64,000 nt of DNA, taken from the NCBI RefSeq assembly GCF_030819175.1, contig NZ_JAUTBJ010000002.1, positions 1,870,001-1,934,000 on the forward strand, written 5' to 3'. Each line of letters begins with the position of its first letter. The first letter of the stretch is position 1. Of the stretch, positions 40,883 to 50,330 are shown in pieces. Below the pieces are notes generated by a model. That model saw only the letters and a program-made list of their open reading frames with translations. It did not search any database and had not been told where the DNA came from. Source of the DNA: Sphingomonas sp. SORGH_AS_0879 (GTDB taxonomy: Bacteria; Pseudomonadota; Alphaproteobacteria; Sphingomonadales; Sphingomonadaceae). The position numbers were made by a program, and so were the translations under genes.

Positions 40883-40908
40883 CGCGCAGAGGCGCAGAGA
40901 ACGCAGAG
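40883..40908 (+). repeat. Solo copy of the GxxExxY cassette repeat
   Basis: 26 bases beginning CGCGCAGAGGCGCAGAG, 24 of 26 identical to the reverse complement of the right repeat at 3762-3790. No GxxExxY gene is next to it. Confidence 0.8.
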
Positions 40909-41079
40909 ATGTTTCGATTGAGCGTCCCGTCAGAGGGGGGCAAGCTTGGCGCATGGATCGGATCATGACCGCCCGGTCCGTACGCATCCCGATCGCGGCG
41001 AGCGATGACTTGCCGAAGCCCGGATTGGGCCCCGCGAGACGATTGATGCGTTATCGCGCCCGCATCATGGGGAACAGGC

Positions 41080-41706
41080 ATGACGATCATCGTCCATCAT
41101 CTGGAAAACAGCCGCTCGCAGCGTATCCTCTGGATGCTGGAGGAACTGGGGCTGCCCTATGACGTGAAGCGCTATGAGCGCGACCCCAAGACGATGCTGG
41201 CCCCGCGCGAGTTGCGTGCCGTGCATCCGCTTGGCAAGTCGCCGGTGATCGAGGATGACGGCATGGTGATCGCCGAGACGGGGGCGATCATCGAATATCT
41301 GGTCGGCAAGGGCGATGGCCGCCTGGGACCGCCCGCGCATCGGGAAGCCATGCAGCGCTGGCGCTTCTGGCTGCATTATGCCGAGGGATCGCTGATGCCG
41401 CCGCTGTTCGTCCTGCTCGTGCTCAGCCGCATACCGGTGATGGGCAAGGCCGCGATCAAGCGCTTCCGGCCGATGATCGACCGTCATCTCGACTATATCG
41501 AAAGCGAATTGCAACGCGCGCCCTGGTTCGCGGGCGAGCAGATGACCGCCGCCGACATCATCATGAGCTTCCCGCTGGAGGCCGCTCGCGCCCGGGCCGG
41601 GCTGAACGAAAGCCGCCCGGCGACGATCGCGTGGCTGGAGCGGATCCATGCCCGCCCCGCCTATCAGGCCGCGCTCGCCAAGGGTGGGCCCTATGCCTAT
41701 GCGTGA
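41080..41706 (+). CDS. Glutathione S-transferase
   Basis: 208 residues with an N-terminal thioredoxin-like domain (IIVHHLENSRSQRILWMLEELGLPYDVKRYER; VHPLGKSPVIEDDGMVIAETGAIIEYL, where the cis-Pro and Glu-Ser/Thr-type glutathione contacts lie) and an all-helical C-terminal domain with FAGEQMTAADIIMSFPLE, the conserved N-capping/Asp motif. Substrate unknown. It is convergent with the symporter gene on the minus strand. Confidence 0.92.
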   Translation: MTIIVHHLENSRSQRILWMLEELGLPYDVKRYERDPKTMLAPRELRAVHPLGKSPVIEDDGMVIAETGAIIEYLVGKGDGRLGPPAHREAMQRWRFWLHYAEGSLMPPLFVLLVLSRIPVMGKAAIKRFRPMIDRHLDYIESELQRAPWFAGEQMTAADIIMSFPLEAARARAGLNESRPATIAWLERIHARPAYQAALAKGGPYAYA

Positions 41707-41815
41707 GGGCGGAGGCTGGGGTTCACCCCATGCCCTGCCCATCGCAACTTACGTAACGTCGCCCAACCGCAAAGGATGGTGACGATTCGGCGCACCATCC
41801 CCCGCGCGAACGCCC

Positions 41816-43148
41816 TCAATGCCCCCCGATCTGGCGAAAGCTGTCCGGTGCCGGTTCGGCGGGCGTGCCCGATGGCGCCCGCAGCGATTCGACATCCACC
41901 GGCTCGGGCGGATCGAGCGGGCCTTCCCATTTGGCGATGACCGCACTCGCCACCGCGTTGCCGATGACGTTGGTCGCCGAGCGGCCCATGTCGAGGAAGT
42001 GATCGACCGCCAGGATCAACAGCAGCCCCGCCTCGGGAATGTTGAACATCGGCATGGTCGCCGCGATCACCACCAGCGAGGCGCGCGGCACGCCCGCAAT
42101 CCCCTTCGACGTGACCATCAGGACCAGCAGCATCGTGATCTGCTGTCCGATCGACAGGTCGATGCCGTAAGCCTGTGCGATGAACAGCGACGCGAAGGTC
42201 ATGTACATCATCGAGCCGTCGAGGTTGAACGAATAGCCCAGCGGCAGCACGAAGCTGGCGATGCGCGGCGGCACGCCGAACCGGTCCAGCCCCTCCAGGA
42301 TGCGGGGGTAGGCGGCTTCGGACGACGCGGTCGAAAAGGCCAGGATCAGCGGCGCGCGGATATGCGCGATCAGGTCGCGGATGCGCGGCCCGATGAACAG
42401 CGTCGCGATGCCGAGCAGCACGCACCACAGCAGCAGCAAGCCGAGATAGAAGCTGCCCATGAAGATGGCGAGCTTGCCGATCACCGACGGCCCCTGCTCG
42501 ATCAGCGTCCCCCGCCACCGCCGCGAACACCGCGATCGGGGCGACGCGCATGACGTAGTCGGTGACCTGCAACATGACGGCGACCAGCGCATCGACCGCG
42601 CGGACCAGCGGCGCGGCGCGCTCGCCGACCGCCGTGATCGCAACGCCCAGGAAGAGCGAGCCGATGACGATCTGCAACACTTCGTTGGTCGCCATCGCCT
42701 CGATCAGCGAGGCGGGGACGAGGTGGGTGACGAATTTTTGAAGATCGAACCCGGCCTTCACCACGCCGCTATCGGCGGTGACGGCGGGCAGCGGCAGGTT
42801 CAGGCCGACGCCCGGCTGCAACAGGTTGACTAGGATCATGCCCAGGCTGAGCGAAACCAGGCTGGCCGAAATGAACCAGGCCAGCGAGCGGAAGCCGATC
42901 CGCCCCAGTGCCTTGGTATCGCCCATCTGCGCGATGCCGGATACCAGGGTCGCGAAGACCAGCGGCGCGATGATCATCTTGATCAGGCGCAGGAACAGGC
43001 CGGTGACGATCGCAAAATATTTGGCGATCGTCGTCAGTTGCGCGGTCGCCGCCGCGCTGCCGTCGTCGAGCGACAGGTTGATCGCAAGCCCGACGATCAG
43101 GCCCAAAACCAGCCCGATGAAGATGTACAAGGTCAGCCGCTTGGCCAT
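41816..43148 (-). pseudogene. Dicarboxylate/amino acid:cation symporter, frameshifted
   Basis: A DctA/GltP-family sodium or proton symporter of about 443 residues, split into two frames. The first 212 residues (MAKRLTLYIFIGLVLGLIVG to VFAAVAG) read from 43148; the rest (TLIEQGPSVIGKLAIF, the SFNLDGSMMYM substrate/ion motif, and the FNIPEAGLLLILAVDHFLDMGRSATNVIGNAV segment) continues in the next frame to the stop at 41816. The break lies at a run of five C at 42509-42513; removing one restores the whole protein with every family motif. Either a recent mutation or a homopolymer sequencing error. Confidence 0.88.
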
Positions 43149-43223
43149 GCATCCCCCAATATAAGTTCCACGCGCGAGCCAAGGGCATTGCGGCGCTCAG
43201 GTCAAGAATTCTATCGTCCGGCC

Positions 43224-44480
43224 ATGCAGACCCTGTTGTCCCGCCGCGCGCTGATCGCGGCCGCCGCCCTGCCGCTTCTGATCCGTCCGGGGCTGTTGCG
43301 CGCCGCCGAGCCCGATCTGGCGGGATTGTCCGATATTACGGGCGGGGCGGTGCCGATCGGGCCGGAGGAGCGCGCGCGGCGGCTGGCGCGGGCGCAGCAA
43401 CTGATGAAGGCGAACGGCATCGGCGCGGTGCTGATCGAGCCGGGATCGAGCCTGGTCTATTTCACCGGCGTCCGCTGGGGCCGGAGCGAGCGGCTGACCG
43501 CCGCGATCCTGCCGGTCGAGGGCGAGCCGTGCATCGTTACGCCGTTCTTCGAAGAACCCTCGGTCCGCGAGACGCTGGCCGTGCCCGCGGAGGTGCGGGT
43601 GTGGCAGGAGGACCAGAACCCGCTCGCCATCGTCGCGGGCTTCCTGCGTGATCGCAAGCTGGCGGGGCGTCCTGTGGGCATCGAGGAGACGGCACGCTTC
43701 TTCGCCTTCGATGGCTTGCAAAAGGCATTGCCGGATGCGCGGCTGGTGTCCGCCAATCCGATCGTGCGTGGGTGCCGGATGGTGAAGACCCCCGCCGAGA
43801 TCGCATTGATGCAGGTGGCGACCGATGTGACCATGGCCGCCTATCGCTGGCTCCACCGCCGTGTCGAGGCGGGGATGACGGGCGCGGAGATCGGCGCGCT
43901 GATGAGCGCCGCGACCCGCAAACTGGGCGGCAACCCGGAATTCAGCATGGCGCTGATCGGTGAAGCCTCGGCCTATCCGCATGGCAGCAAGCAGGTGCAC
44001 AAGGTCGCCGATGGCCAGGTCGTCCTGATGGACTGCGGCTGTACGGTCGAGGGTTACCAGTCCGACGTCTCGCGCAGTTGGGTGCATGGCACGGCCAGCG
44101 CGGAGCAGCGCAAGGTCTGGGACACGGTCGCACGCGGGCAGCAAGTGGCACGCGCGGCGGCGAGGATCGGCGCTCCGGCGGGCAGCATCGACGATGCGGT
44201 GCGGCGTTTCTACACCGCGCAAGGGTTCGGCCCCGACTATCGCCTGCCCGGCCTGTCGCACCGGACCGGCCACGGGATCGGCATGGACGGGCATGAGCCG
44301 GTCAATCTGGTGCACGGCGAGGCGACTCCGCTGGCCCCCGGCATGTGCTTTTCGAACGAGCCGGGGCTGTACCTGCCGGGCAAGTTCGGCATCCGGCTGG
44401 AGGATTGCTTCCATATGACCGAGAACGGGCCGGTCTGGTTTTCGCAGCCGCCAAGGTCGATCGAGGTGCCGATCGGGTGA
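43224..44480 (+). CDS. M24-family Xaa-Pro peptidase, exported
   Basis: 418 residues. N-terminus MQTLLSRRALIAAAALPLL has a twin-arginine-like SRRAL and a hydrophobic core, so export by Tat or Sec is likely. A creatinase-type N-terminal domain precedes the pita-bread catalytic domain: metal ligands in MDCGCTVEGYQSDVSRSW (two Asp), HRTGHGIGMDGHEP (His) and SNEPGLYLPGKFGIRLEDCF (two Glu). The ATG at 43224 is preferred; the ORF from 43038 runs over the symporter's start region. Coupled to the next gene by GTGA. Confidence 0.92.
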   Translation: MQTLLSRRALIAAAALPLLIRPGLLRAAEPDLAGLSDITGGAVPIGPEERARRLARAQQLMKANGIGAVLIEPGSSLVYFTGVRWGRSERLTAAILPVEGEPCIVTPFFEEPSVRETLAVPAEVRVWQEDQNPLAIVAGFLRDRKLAGRPVGIEETARFFAFDGLQKALPDARLVSANPIVRGCRMVKTPAEIALMQVATDVTMAAYRWLHRRVEAGMTGAEIGALMSAATRKLGGNPEFSMALIGEASAYPHGSKQVHKVADGQVVLMDCGCTVEGYQSDVSRSWVHGTASAEQRKVWDTVARGQQVARAAARIGAPAGSIDDAVRRFYTAQGFGPDYRLPGLSHRTGHGIGMDGHEPVNLVHGEATPLAPGMCFSNEPGLYLPGKFGIRLEDCFHMTENGPVWFSQPPRSIEVPIG

Positions 44481-45181
44481 TCGACCAACTGGAAGATCAG
44501 GGCCATGCGCTCTGGCCGTCACGGCTGGACGAGCGCGAGCGCGCCGAACTGGCGGCGCTGTTTGCCGACTGGCCCGCCGGGCGTCCCGGACAGCGGATCG
44601 ACCCGGCGCGTGCGGGTGCCCTGTCGGGCGTGCGCCGACTGATCGCGGACCGGGCTTCGGCCATGCGCCCCGTCCGTGCGCTGCTGTTCGACAAGACGGA
44701 CGATGCCAATTGGGCGCTCGCCTGGCATCAGGATCGGACGATCGAGGTCGCGGAGCGGCGCGAGGTCGACGGCTTCGGCCCATGGACCGTCAAACAGGGC
44801 AGGGTGCATGTCGCGCCCCCGGTATCGCTGCTCGAGCGCATGATGACGGTGCGCTTTCACCTCGATCCGGTGGATGCCGACAATGCGCCCCTGCTGGTCG
44901 CGCCGGGGTCGCATCGACTGGGTCTGATCCCGGAAGCGTCGATCAATGACGTGGTTGAGCGGTGCGGCGAGGCGATGGACCTGGCGGAAGCGGGATCGGT
45001 CTGGCTGTACCGGACGCTGATCCTTCACGGCTCGGCCCGATCGAGGCCGGGGCGGCATCGCCGGGTGCTCCAGATCGACCTGTCGGCGGACGACTTGCCC
45101 GGCGGGTTGCGTTGGGCAAGCGATGCGGAAACTGCGGAAACTGCGGATGCGACGGAGCGCCCCGAACGCGCGGGCGCTTGA
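44477..45181 (+). CDS. Phytanoyl-CoA dioxygenase (PhyH) family protein
   Basis: 234 residues, an Fe(II)/2-oxoglutarate-dependent oxygenase fold. The metal triad is visible: His and Asp in WHQDRT and the distal His in LYRTLILHGSARSRPGRHRR, where the Arg would hold 2-oxoglutarate. VAPGSHRLGLIP is a typical PhyH segment. Start is the GTG at 44477, overlapping the M24 peptidase stop. Substrate unknown; pairing with an exported prolidase gives no clear pathway. Confidence 0.83.
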   Translation: MIDQLEDQGHALWPSRLDERERAELAALFADWPAGRPGQRIDPARAGALSGVRRLIADRASAMRPVRALLFDKTDDANWALAWHQDRTIEVAERREVDGFGPWTVKQGRVHVAPPVSLLERMMTVRFHLDPVDADNAPLLVAPGSHRLGLIPEASINDVVERCGEAMDLAEAGSVWLYRTLILHGSARSRPGRHRRVLQIDLSADDLPGGLRWASDAETAETADATERPERAGA

Positions 45182-45214
45182 GCGCGCGTGAAACCTCGCC
45201 TAAGTCGCTTGGCC

Positions 45215-47863
45215 ATGACCTCGACCAACGACATTCGCCGCGGCTTTCTCGACTATTTCGGAAGTGAAGGGCACCAGATCGTCCCTTCCGCGCCGCTCGT
45301 GCCGCAGAACGACCCGACGCTGATGTTCGTCAATGCGGGCATGGTGCCGTTCAAGAACGTGTTCACCGGGCTGGAATCGCGTCCCTACTCCACCGCCACC
45401 AGCTCGCAGAAATGCGTCCGCGCCGGGGGCAAGCATAACGATCTCGACAATGTCGGCTATACCGCGCGGCACCATACCTTCTTTGAAATGCTGGGCAATT
45501 TCTCGTTCGGCGACTATTTCAAGGAACAGGCGATCACCCATGCCTGGACCCTGCTGACCAAGGTCTGGAGCATTCCCGCCGAAAAGCTGACCGCCACCGT
45601 CTATCACACCGATGACGAGGCGTTCGACTTGTGGAAGAAGATCGCCGGGCTTCCCGAGCACAAGATCATCCGTATCCCGACCAAGGACAATTTCTGGGCG
45701 ATGGGCGAGAACGGGCCGTGTGGTCCGTGCTCGGAAATCTTCTACGACCACGGCGACCATATCTATGGTGGCCCTCCCGGCAGCCCCGAGGAAGATGGTG
45801 ACCGATTCGTCGAGATCTGGAACCTCGTCTTCATGCAGTTCGAGCAGGAAGCCAATGAGATCGTCGGCGAACTGCCCAGGAAGTCGATCGACACCGGCAT
45901 GGGACTGGAGCGGATCGCCGCCGTGCTCCAGGGCGTGCATGACAATTACGATACGGACACCTTCAAGGCGCTGATCGCGGCGTCGTGCGAACTGACCCAT
46001 ACCAAGGCCGAGGACGGGCAGAAGGCGTCGCACCGCGTCATCGCCGACCATCTGCGTTCGGCCGGTTTCCTGGTCGCGGACGGGGTGCTGCCCGCCAATG
46101 AAGGGCGTGGTTATGTCCTCCGCCGGATCATGCGCCGGGCGATGCGTCATGCGCATCTGCTGGGCGCCAAGGAGCCGTTGATGCACCGGCTGGTCCCGGC
46201 GCTGGTCGCCGAGATGGGCGCGGCCTATCCCGAACTGGTCCGGGCGCAGCCGCTGATCGAAGCGACGCTGAAGCAGGAAGAGACCCGCTTCCGTCAGACG
46301 CTGGACAAGGGCCTCAAGCTGCTCGACGAAGCGACCGCGGGCATGGCCCCCGGCGCGACGCTGGCGGGTGAGACGGCGTTCAAGCTCTATGACACCTATG
46401 GCTTCCCCTATGACCTGACCGAGGATGCGCTGCGGGCGCAGAACCTGTCGGTCGACCGCGCCGGCTTCGACGCCGCCATGGCCGAGCAGAAGCGCGCCGC
46501 CCGCGCCGCCTGGAAGGGCTCGGGCGCGAAGGCGTCGGACGATGTCTGGTTCGACATCGCCGAAGAGACGGGCTCGACCGAGTTCCTCGGCTATGCCTCC
46601 GACACCGGTGAGGGCGAAGTGCTGGCGCTGGTCAAGGACGGCGCGCGGGTCGACAGCGCGGCGGCGGGTGAGAGCGTTGCGATCATCGTCAACCAGACGC
46701 CTTTCTATGGCGAGAGCGGCGGCCAGGTCGGCGATACCGGCACCATCTCCAGCGATGCCGGGCTGAAGGCGGTCGTCACCGACACGTCCAAGCAGCTGGG
46801 CCGCGTCTTCGTCCACAATGCCGAAATCCAGGAAGGCGGGATCAAGGTCGGCGACAGCGTGAAGCTGGCGATCGACACCACCCGCCGCGCCGCGATCCGC
46901 GCCAATCACTCGGCGACGCACCTGCTGCACGAGGCGCTTCGCCAGCGGCTGGGCACCCATGTCGCGCAGAAGGGCTCGATGGTCGCGCCCGAGCGGCTGC
47001 GCTTCGACTTCTCGCAGCCGGTCGGCATGACCGCCGACGACATTGCCGAGGTCGAGGCACGCGTGAACGAACAGGTGCGCGGCAACGGCCCGGTCGTCAC
47101 CCGCCTGATGACCCCGGACGAAGCGATCGAAATGGGCGCGATGGCGCTGTTCGGCGAGAAGTACGGCGACGAGGTGCGCGTCGTGTCGATGGGCGAGGAT
47201 GCCGACGGCACCTACAGCCTCGAACTCTGCGGCGGCACGCATGTCGGTGCGCTGGGCGAGATCGGCGTGTTCAAGATCGTGTCCGAAGGCGCGGTGTCGA
47301 GCGGTGTGCGCCGGGTCGAGGCGCTGACCGGCGAGGGGGCGCGCGCCTATCTCGGCCACCGCGACGATATGCTGAAGGCCGCCGCCGCGACGCTGAAGAC
47401 CACGCCCGACGAGGTGCCCGCGCGCATCGCGGCTTTGGTCGAGGATCGCCGTCGCCTGGAGCGCGAACTCGCCGAGGCCAAGAAGGCGCTGGCGATGGGC
47501 GGCGGGGCCGGAGGAGCTGCCGCCGGACCCGAGCAGATCGGCGATGTCGCGTTCATCGGCCAGGTGCTCGACGGCTTCGAGGCCAAGGGACTGCGCGGCG
47601 CGGTGGACGATGCCAAGCAGCGTCTGGGCGGATCGGGAGTCGCGGTGATGGTCGCGGTGAATGACGGCCGCGCCTCGGTGGCGGTCGGCGTCACCGACGA
47701 CCTGACGGCCAGGCACAATGCGGTCGAACTGCTGCGCAAGGCGGTGGCGGCGCTGGGCGGGCAGGGCGGCGGTGGCCGTCCCGACATGGCCCAGGGCGGC
47801 GGCCCGGACGGCACCAAGGGGGCTGAGGCGTTGCAGGCGGTTCGGGACGCTCTTGCAGGCTGA
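45215..47863 (+). CDS. alaS: Alanyl-tRNA synthetase
   Basis: 882-residue class II synthetase charging tRNA-Ala. The N-terminal catalytic domain has motif 2 around [20 protein letters not shown] and motif 3 in [15 protein letters not shown]; the editing domain carries [12 protein letters not shown] (HxxxH) and [12 protein letters not shown]; a C-terminal C-Ala domain ends in a Gly-rich [16 protein letters not shown], all as expected. The ATG at 45215 gives [15 protein letters not shown], the family start; the GTG at 45188 adds nine unrelated residues. Confidence 0.97.
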   Translation: MTSTNDIRRGFLDYFGSEGHQIVPSAPLVPQNDPTLMFVNAGMVPFKNVFTGLESRPYSTATSSQKCVRAGGKHNDLDNVGYTARHHTFFEMLGNFSFGDYFKEQAITHAWTLLTKVWSIPAEKLTATVYHTDDEAFDLWKKIAGLPEHKIIRIPTKDNFWAMGENGPCGPCSEIFYDHGDHIYGGPPGSPEEDGDRFVEIWNLVFMQFEQEANEIVGELPRKSIDTGMGLERIAAVLQGVHDNYDTDTFKALIAASCELTHTKAEDGQKASHRVIADHLRSAGFLVADGVLPANEGRGYVLRRIMRRAMRHAHLLGAKEPLMHRLVPALVAEMGAAYPELVRAQPLIEATLKQEETRFRQTLDKGLKLLDEATAGMAPGATLAGETAFKLYDTYGFPYDLTEDALRAQNLSVDRAGFDAAMAEQKRAARAAWKGSGAKASDDVWFDIAEETGSTEFLGYASDTGEGEVLALVKDGARVDSAAAGESVAIIVNQTPFYGESGGQVGDTGTISSDAGLKAVVTDTSKQLGRVFVHNAEIQEGGIKVGDSVKLAIDTTRRAAIRANHSATHLLHEALRQRLGTHVAQKGSMVAPERLRFDFSQPVGMTADDIAEVEARVNEQVRGNGPVVTRLMTPDEAIEMGAMALFGEKYGDEVRVVSMGEDADGTYSLELCGGTHVGALGEIGVFKIVSEGAVSSGVRRVEALTGEGARAYLGHRDDMLKAAAATLKTTPDEVPARIAALVEDRRRLERELAEAKKALAMGGGAGGAAAGPEQIGDVAFIGQVLDGFEAKGLRGAVDDAKQRLGGSGVAVMVAVNDGRASVAVGVTDDLTARHNAVELLRKAVAALGGQGGGGRPDMAQGGGPDGTKGAEALQAVRDALAG

Positions 47864-47886
47864 ACCCATATCGTAGGGAGCAAGCG

Positions 47887-48771
47887 ATGCGAAAGACCAT
47901 TTTGAAGGCTTTGACATTGCTTGCTTCTTTTGTCGGGGCATCGAGCGGTGCCGTCGCGCTGGCGCAGAGCGGCGCGACGGCGAGCGACCCGGTCGTCGTG
48001 ACCGCGCGACCCTTGCCGGACCGGCGGCAGACCCTGCGCTGGTTCGGTTCGATCTCTGGCTATCCCTCCGGTGACGAACCGCTGGCCCGCATGACCGAGC
48101 CCTTGTGCATCGCCATTTCCGGAATGTCGGCAAAGGTCGCGGTGCCGATCGCGAACCGCATTCTGGAGCATGCCGAGCGGCTGGGGATCAGACTGGGCGG
48201 CGACAAATGCAGCCCCAATGTCCTCGTCCTGTTCGTCGAAAACGGGGCCCGGCAGGTCGCCTGGCTTGCCGATCATCGTCCGAGCGTGTTCGGCACCCTG
48301 TCCGCGCATGAGGTGGGCACGCTGGTCCGCGACAAGGGACCGGTCCATGCCTGGAGCCTGACCGCGATCACCAGCCGCGACGGCGATCCGCTGGTCCAGA
48401 TCGGTGGCGGCCTGCCCACGCTGCGCATTCCGACCGCCAGCCGGATCAGCCTGTCCACCAAAGCCCATATCGCCGCCGCCCTGGTGCTGATCGACAATGG
48501 TGCGGCGGACGGAAAGACCGTCAACCAGATCGCCGATTACACGACGATGCGGCTGCTTGCCCAGGTCCGCCCGCGCAAGGGCGAGGGCGTGTCCACCATA
48601 TTGTCGCTGTTCGATGGCGACGGCGCCGCGCCGGAGGCGATGACGCCGTTCGACTGGGGGTATCTGCGCGGGCTCTATTCGGGTCCTGGCGACCGCCGCC
48701 CCATGTTCCAATATGCCGCGATGGCGCGTTTCGTCGAAGAGGAAACGGCCAAAGAAGAGGCCAAGCCGTGA
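47887..48771 (+). CDS. Hypothetical secreted protein
   Basis: 294 residues with a clear Sec signal peptide (MRKTILKALTLLASFVGASSGAVALA). The mature part has two central Cys (EPLCIAISGM and GDKCSPNVLVLF) that may form a disulfide, then WLADHRPSVFGTLSAHEVG and a C-terminal MTPFDWGYLRGLYSGPGDRRPMFQYAAMARFVEEE. I do not recognise a named family. A good GGGAG lies 10 bases before the ATG. It is 23 bases after alaS and is coupled to the MATE gene (GTGA), so the three are probably cotranscribed. Confidence 0.8.
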   Translation: MRKTILKALTLLASFVGASSGAVALAQSGATASDPVVVTARPLPDRRQTLRWFGSISGYPSGDEPLARMTEPLCIAISGMSAKVAVPIANRILEHAERLGIRLGGDKCSPNVLVLFVENGARQVAWLADHRPSVFGTLSAHEVGTLVRDKGPVHAWSLTAITSRDGDPLVQIGGGLPTLRIPTASRISLSTKAHIAAALVLIDNGAADGKTVNQIADYTTMRLLAQVRPRKGEGVSTILSLFDGDGAAPEAMTPFDWGYLRGLYSGPGDRRPMFQYAAMARFVEEETAKEEAKP

Positions 48772-50213
48772 GTACCCCCAACGGACGTCGCGACCTGACG
48801 GCGGGGCCGATCGGAAAGACGCTGCTGCTGTTCGCATTGCCCACTCTGGGGTCGAGCGTGCTGCAATCGCTGAACGGCTCGATCAACGCGATCTGGATCG
48901 GCCAGTTCCTGGGCGAGCGCGCGCTGGCGGCGACGACCAATGCGAATATCATCATGTTCCTGCTGGTCGCCGCGACCTTCGGCTTCGGCATGGCGGCGAC
49001 GATCCTGATCGGCCAGAATATGGGGCGGCGGGATGTCGAGGCGGTGCGCCGGGTGCTGGGATCGGCGCTGGGGCTGTTCGTGGTCATCTCGACCCTGACG
49101 GTGGTGGTCGGCTGGCTGGCCGCGCCCGCCATTCTGCGGGCGCTGGCGACCCCGGCGGAGGTCTATCCGCTGGCGCTCGCCTATCTACGCGTGATCTTCG
49201 TCGCGATGCCGCCGGGGTTCATCGGCGTGCTGCTGACCATGGCGTTGCGCGGGGTGGGCGATTCGATCACGCCGTTGAAGTTCATGGCGCTGGGCTCGGT
49301 GCTCGACGTCGTGCTGAACCCCGTCTTCATCCTGGGGCTCGGCCCCGCACCGGCGCTGGGGATCGAGGGGTCGGCGGTGGCGACGCTGATCGCCAATAGC
49401 GGATCGCTGCTGGCGATGGTGATCTATCTCTACGCCAAGGATCTGGTCATCCGGTTGCGCGGCGCCGAGTGGCGCTATCTGGTCCCGACGCCGACGCTGC
49501 TCAAGACGATCGTGGTCAAGGGCTTTCCGATGGGGCTCCAGATGCTGGTCGTCTCCACCTCCGCGCTGGCGATGATGGGGCTGGTCAACCGGCACGGCAC
49601 CGCGACCACCGCGGCTTACGGCGCGGCGAACCAGCTTTGGACCTATATCCAGATGCCCGCCATGGCGGTCGGCGCGGCGGTCAGCGCGATGGCGGCGCAG
49701 AATATCGGGGCGGGCCAGTGGGACCGGGTCGACCGGATCACGAACGCGGGGCTTCGGATGAACCTGCTGCTGACCGGCGTGCTGGTGCTGGCGGTGACGC
49801 TGCTCGACCGGCACGTCCTGTGGCTGTTCCTGGGCAGTGAGCGGGAGGCGATCGGGATCGCGACGCGGATCAACCTGATCGCCGGGTGGAGCTTCATTCT
49901 GTTCGGCGTGTCGATGGTGCTGGCGGCGACGGTGCGGGCCAATGGCGCGGTGGTGGGACCGCTCGTCATCCTGGCGATTTCGATGTTCCCGGTCCGCTTC
50001 GGCCTCGCCAACCTGCTGGAGCCCAGCCTGGGGGCGGACGCGATCTGGTGGAGCTTTCCGGCAGGCTCGCTCGCCTCGATGGTCATGACGATCGGCTATT
50101 ATCGCTATGGCGATTGGCGCAAGGGGCGGATGGCCGTGGTCGACAAGCAGGAATGCGAGGAACAGGCGCTGGCGGAAGGGCAGCCGACCAACAAGGCGAT
50201 GCCGGTCGGATAA
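48768..50213 (+). CDS. MATE-family efflux transporter
   Basis: 481 residues with 12 predicted membrane segments in two bundles of six, the MATE/DinF layout. The N-terminal DLTAGPIGKTLLLFALPTLGSSVLQSL and ALRGVGDSITPLKFMALGSVLDVVLNPVFILG segments are highly characteristic. Such pumps export cationic drugs or metabolites using sodium or protons. The start is GTG at 48768. The C-terminal tail is cytoplasmic and charged (KQECEEQALAEGQPTN). Confidence 0.94.
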   Translation: MSTPNGRRDLTAGPIGKTLLLFALPTLGSSVLQSLNGSINAIWIGQFLGERALAATTNANIIMFLLVAATFGFGMAATILIGQNMGRRDVEAVRRVLGSALGLFVVISTLTVVVGWLAAPAILRALATPAEVYPLALAYLRVIFVAMPPGFIGVLLTMALRGVGDSITPLKFMALGSVLDVVLNPVFILGLGPAPALGIEGSAVATLIANSGSLLAMVIYLYAKDLVIRLRGAEWRYLVPTPTLLKTIVVKGFPMGLQMLVVSTSALAMMGLVNRHGTATTAAYGAANQLWTYIQMPAMAVGAAVSAMAAQNIGAGQWDRVDRITNAGLRMNLLLTGVLVLAVTLLDRHVLWLFLGSEREAIGIATRINLIAGWSFILFGVSMVLAATVRANGAVVGPLVILAISMFPVRFGLANLLEPSLGADAIWWSFPAGSLASMVMTIGYYRYGDWRKGRMAVVDKQECEEQALAEGQPTNKAMPVG

Positions 50214-50224
50214 TCGTCCTTTTT

Positions 50225-50330
50225 CCTCCCCTGCAAGGGGAGGGGGACCATCCGAAGGATGGTGGAGGAGTATCGCCAGCGGCGTGGACACCCCTCCGTC
50301 AGGGCTTCGCCCTGCCATCTCCCCTTGCAG
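50225..50330. repeat. Palindromic intergenic element, family C, copy 2, joined to IS left end
   Basis: Mirror ends CTCCCCTGCAAGGGGAG and CTCCCCTTGCAGG, with ACCATCCGAAGGATGGT inside. Its right end is continuous with the left terminal repeat of the IS5-family element. Confidence 0.7.

Larger units (their letters stand above)
40431..41079. other. 649-base gene-free, repeat-rich gap
   Basis: No credible gene. From 40555 to 40685 lies a family C palindromic element whose last part (CAGGACTCCTCTGCAAAAC) resembles the end of the IS at 50.3 kb. Next come hairpins TTCCGGC/GCCGGAA (about 40698-40715) and CCCCGGC/GCCGGGG (about 40765-40782), and at 40883-40908 a solo copy of the GxxExxY cassette repeat. 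The gap looks like a collection point for small repeats. Confidence 0.6.

Noticed and set aside
40431..41079. Short ORFs such as 40486-40968 and 40848-41162
   Set aside because: Composed of repeat sequence translated in several frames, no start signals, no family resemblance.
45200..48133. 977-codon ORF antisense to alaS
   Set aside because: Same kind of GC-driven shadow; overlaps alaS and the next gene fully.
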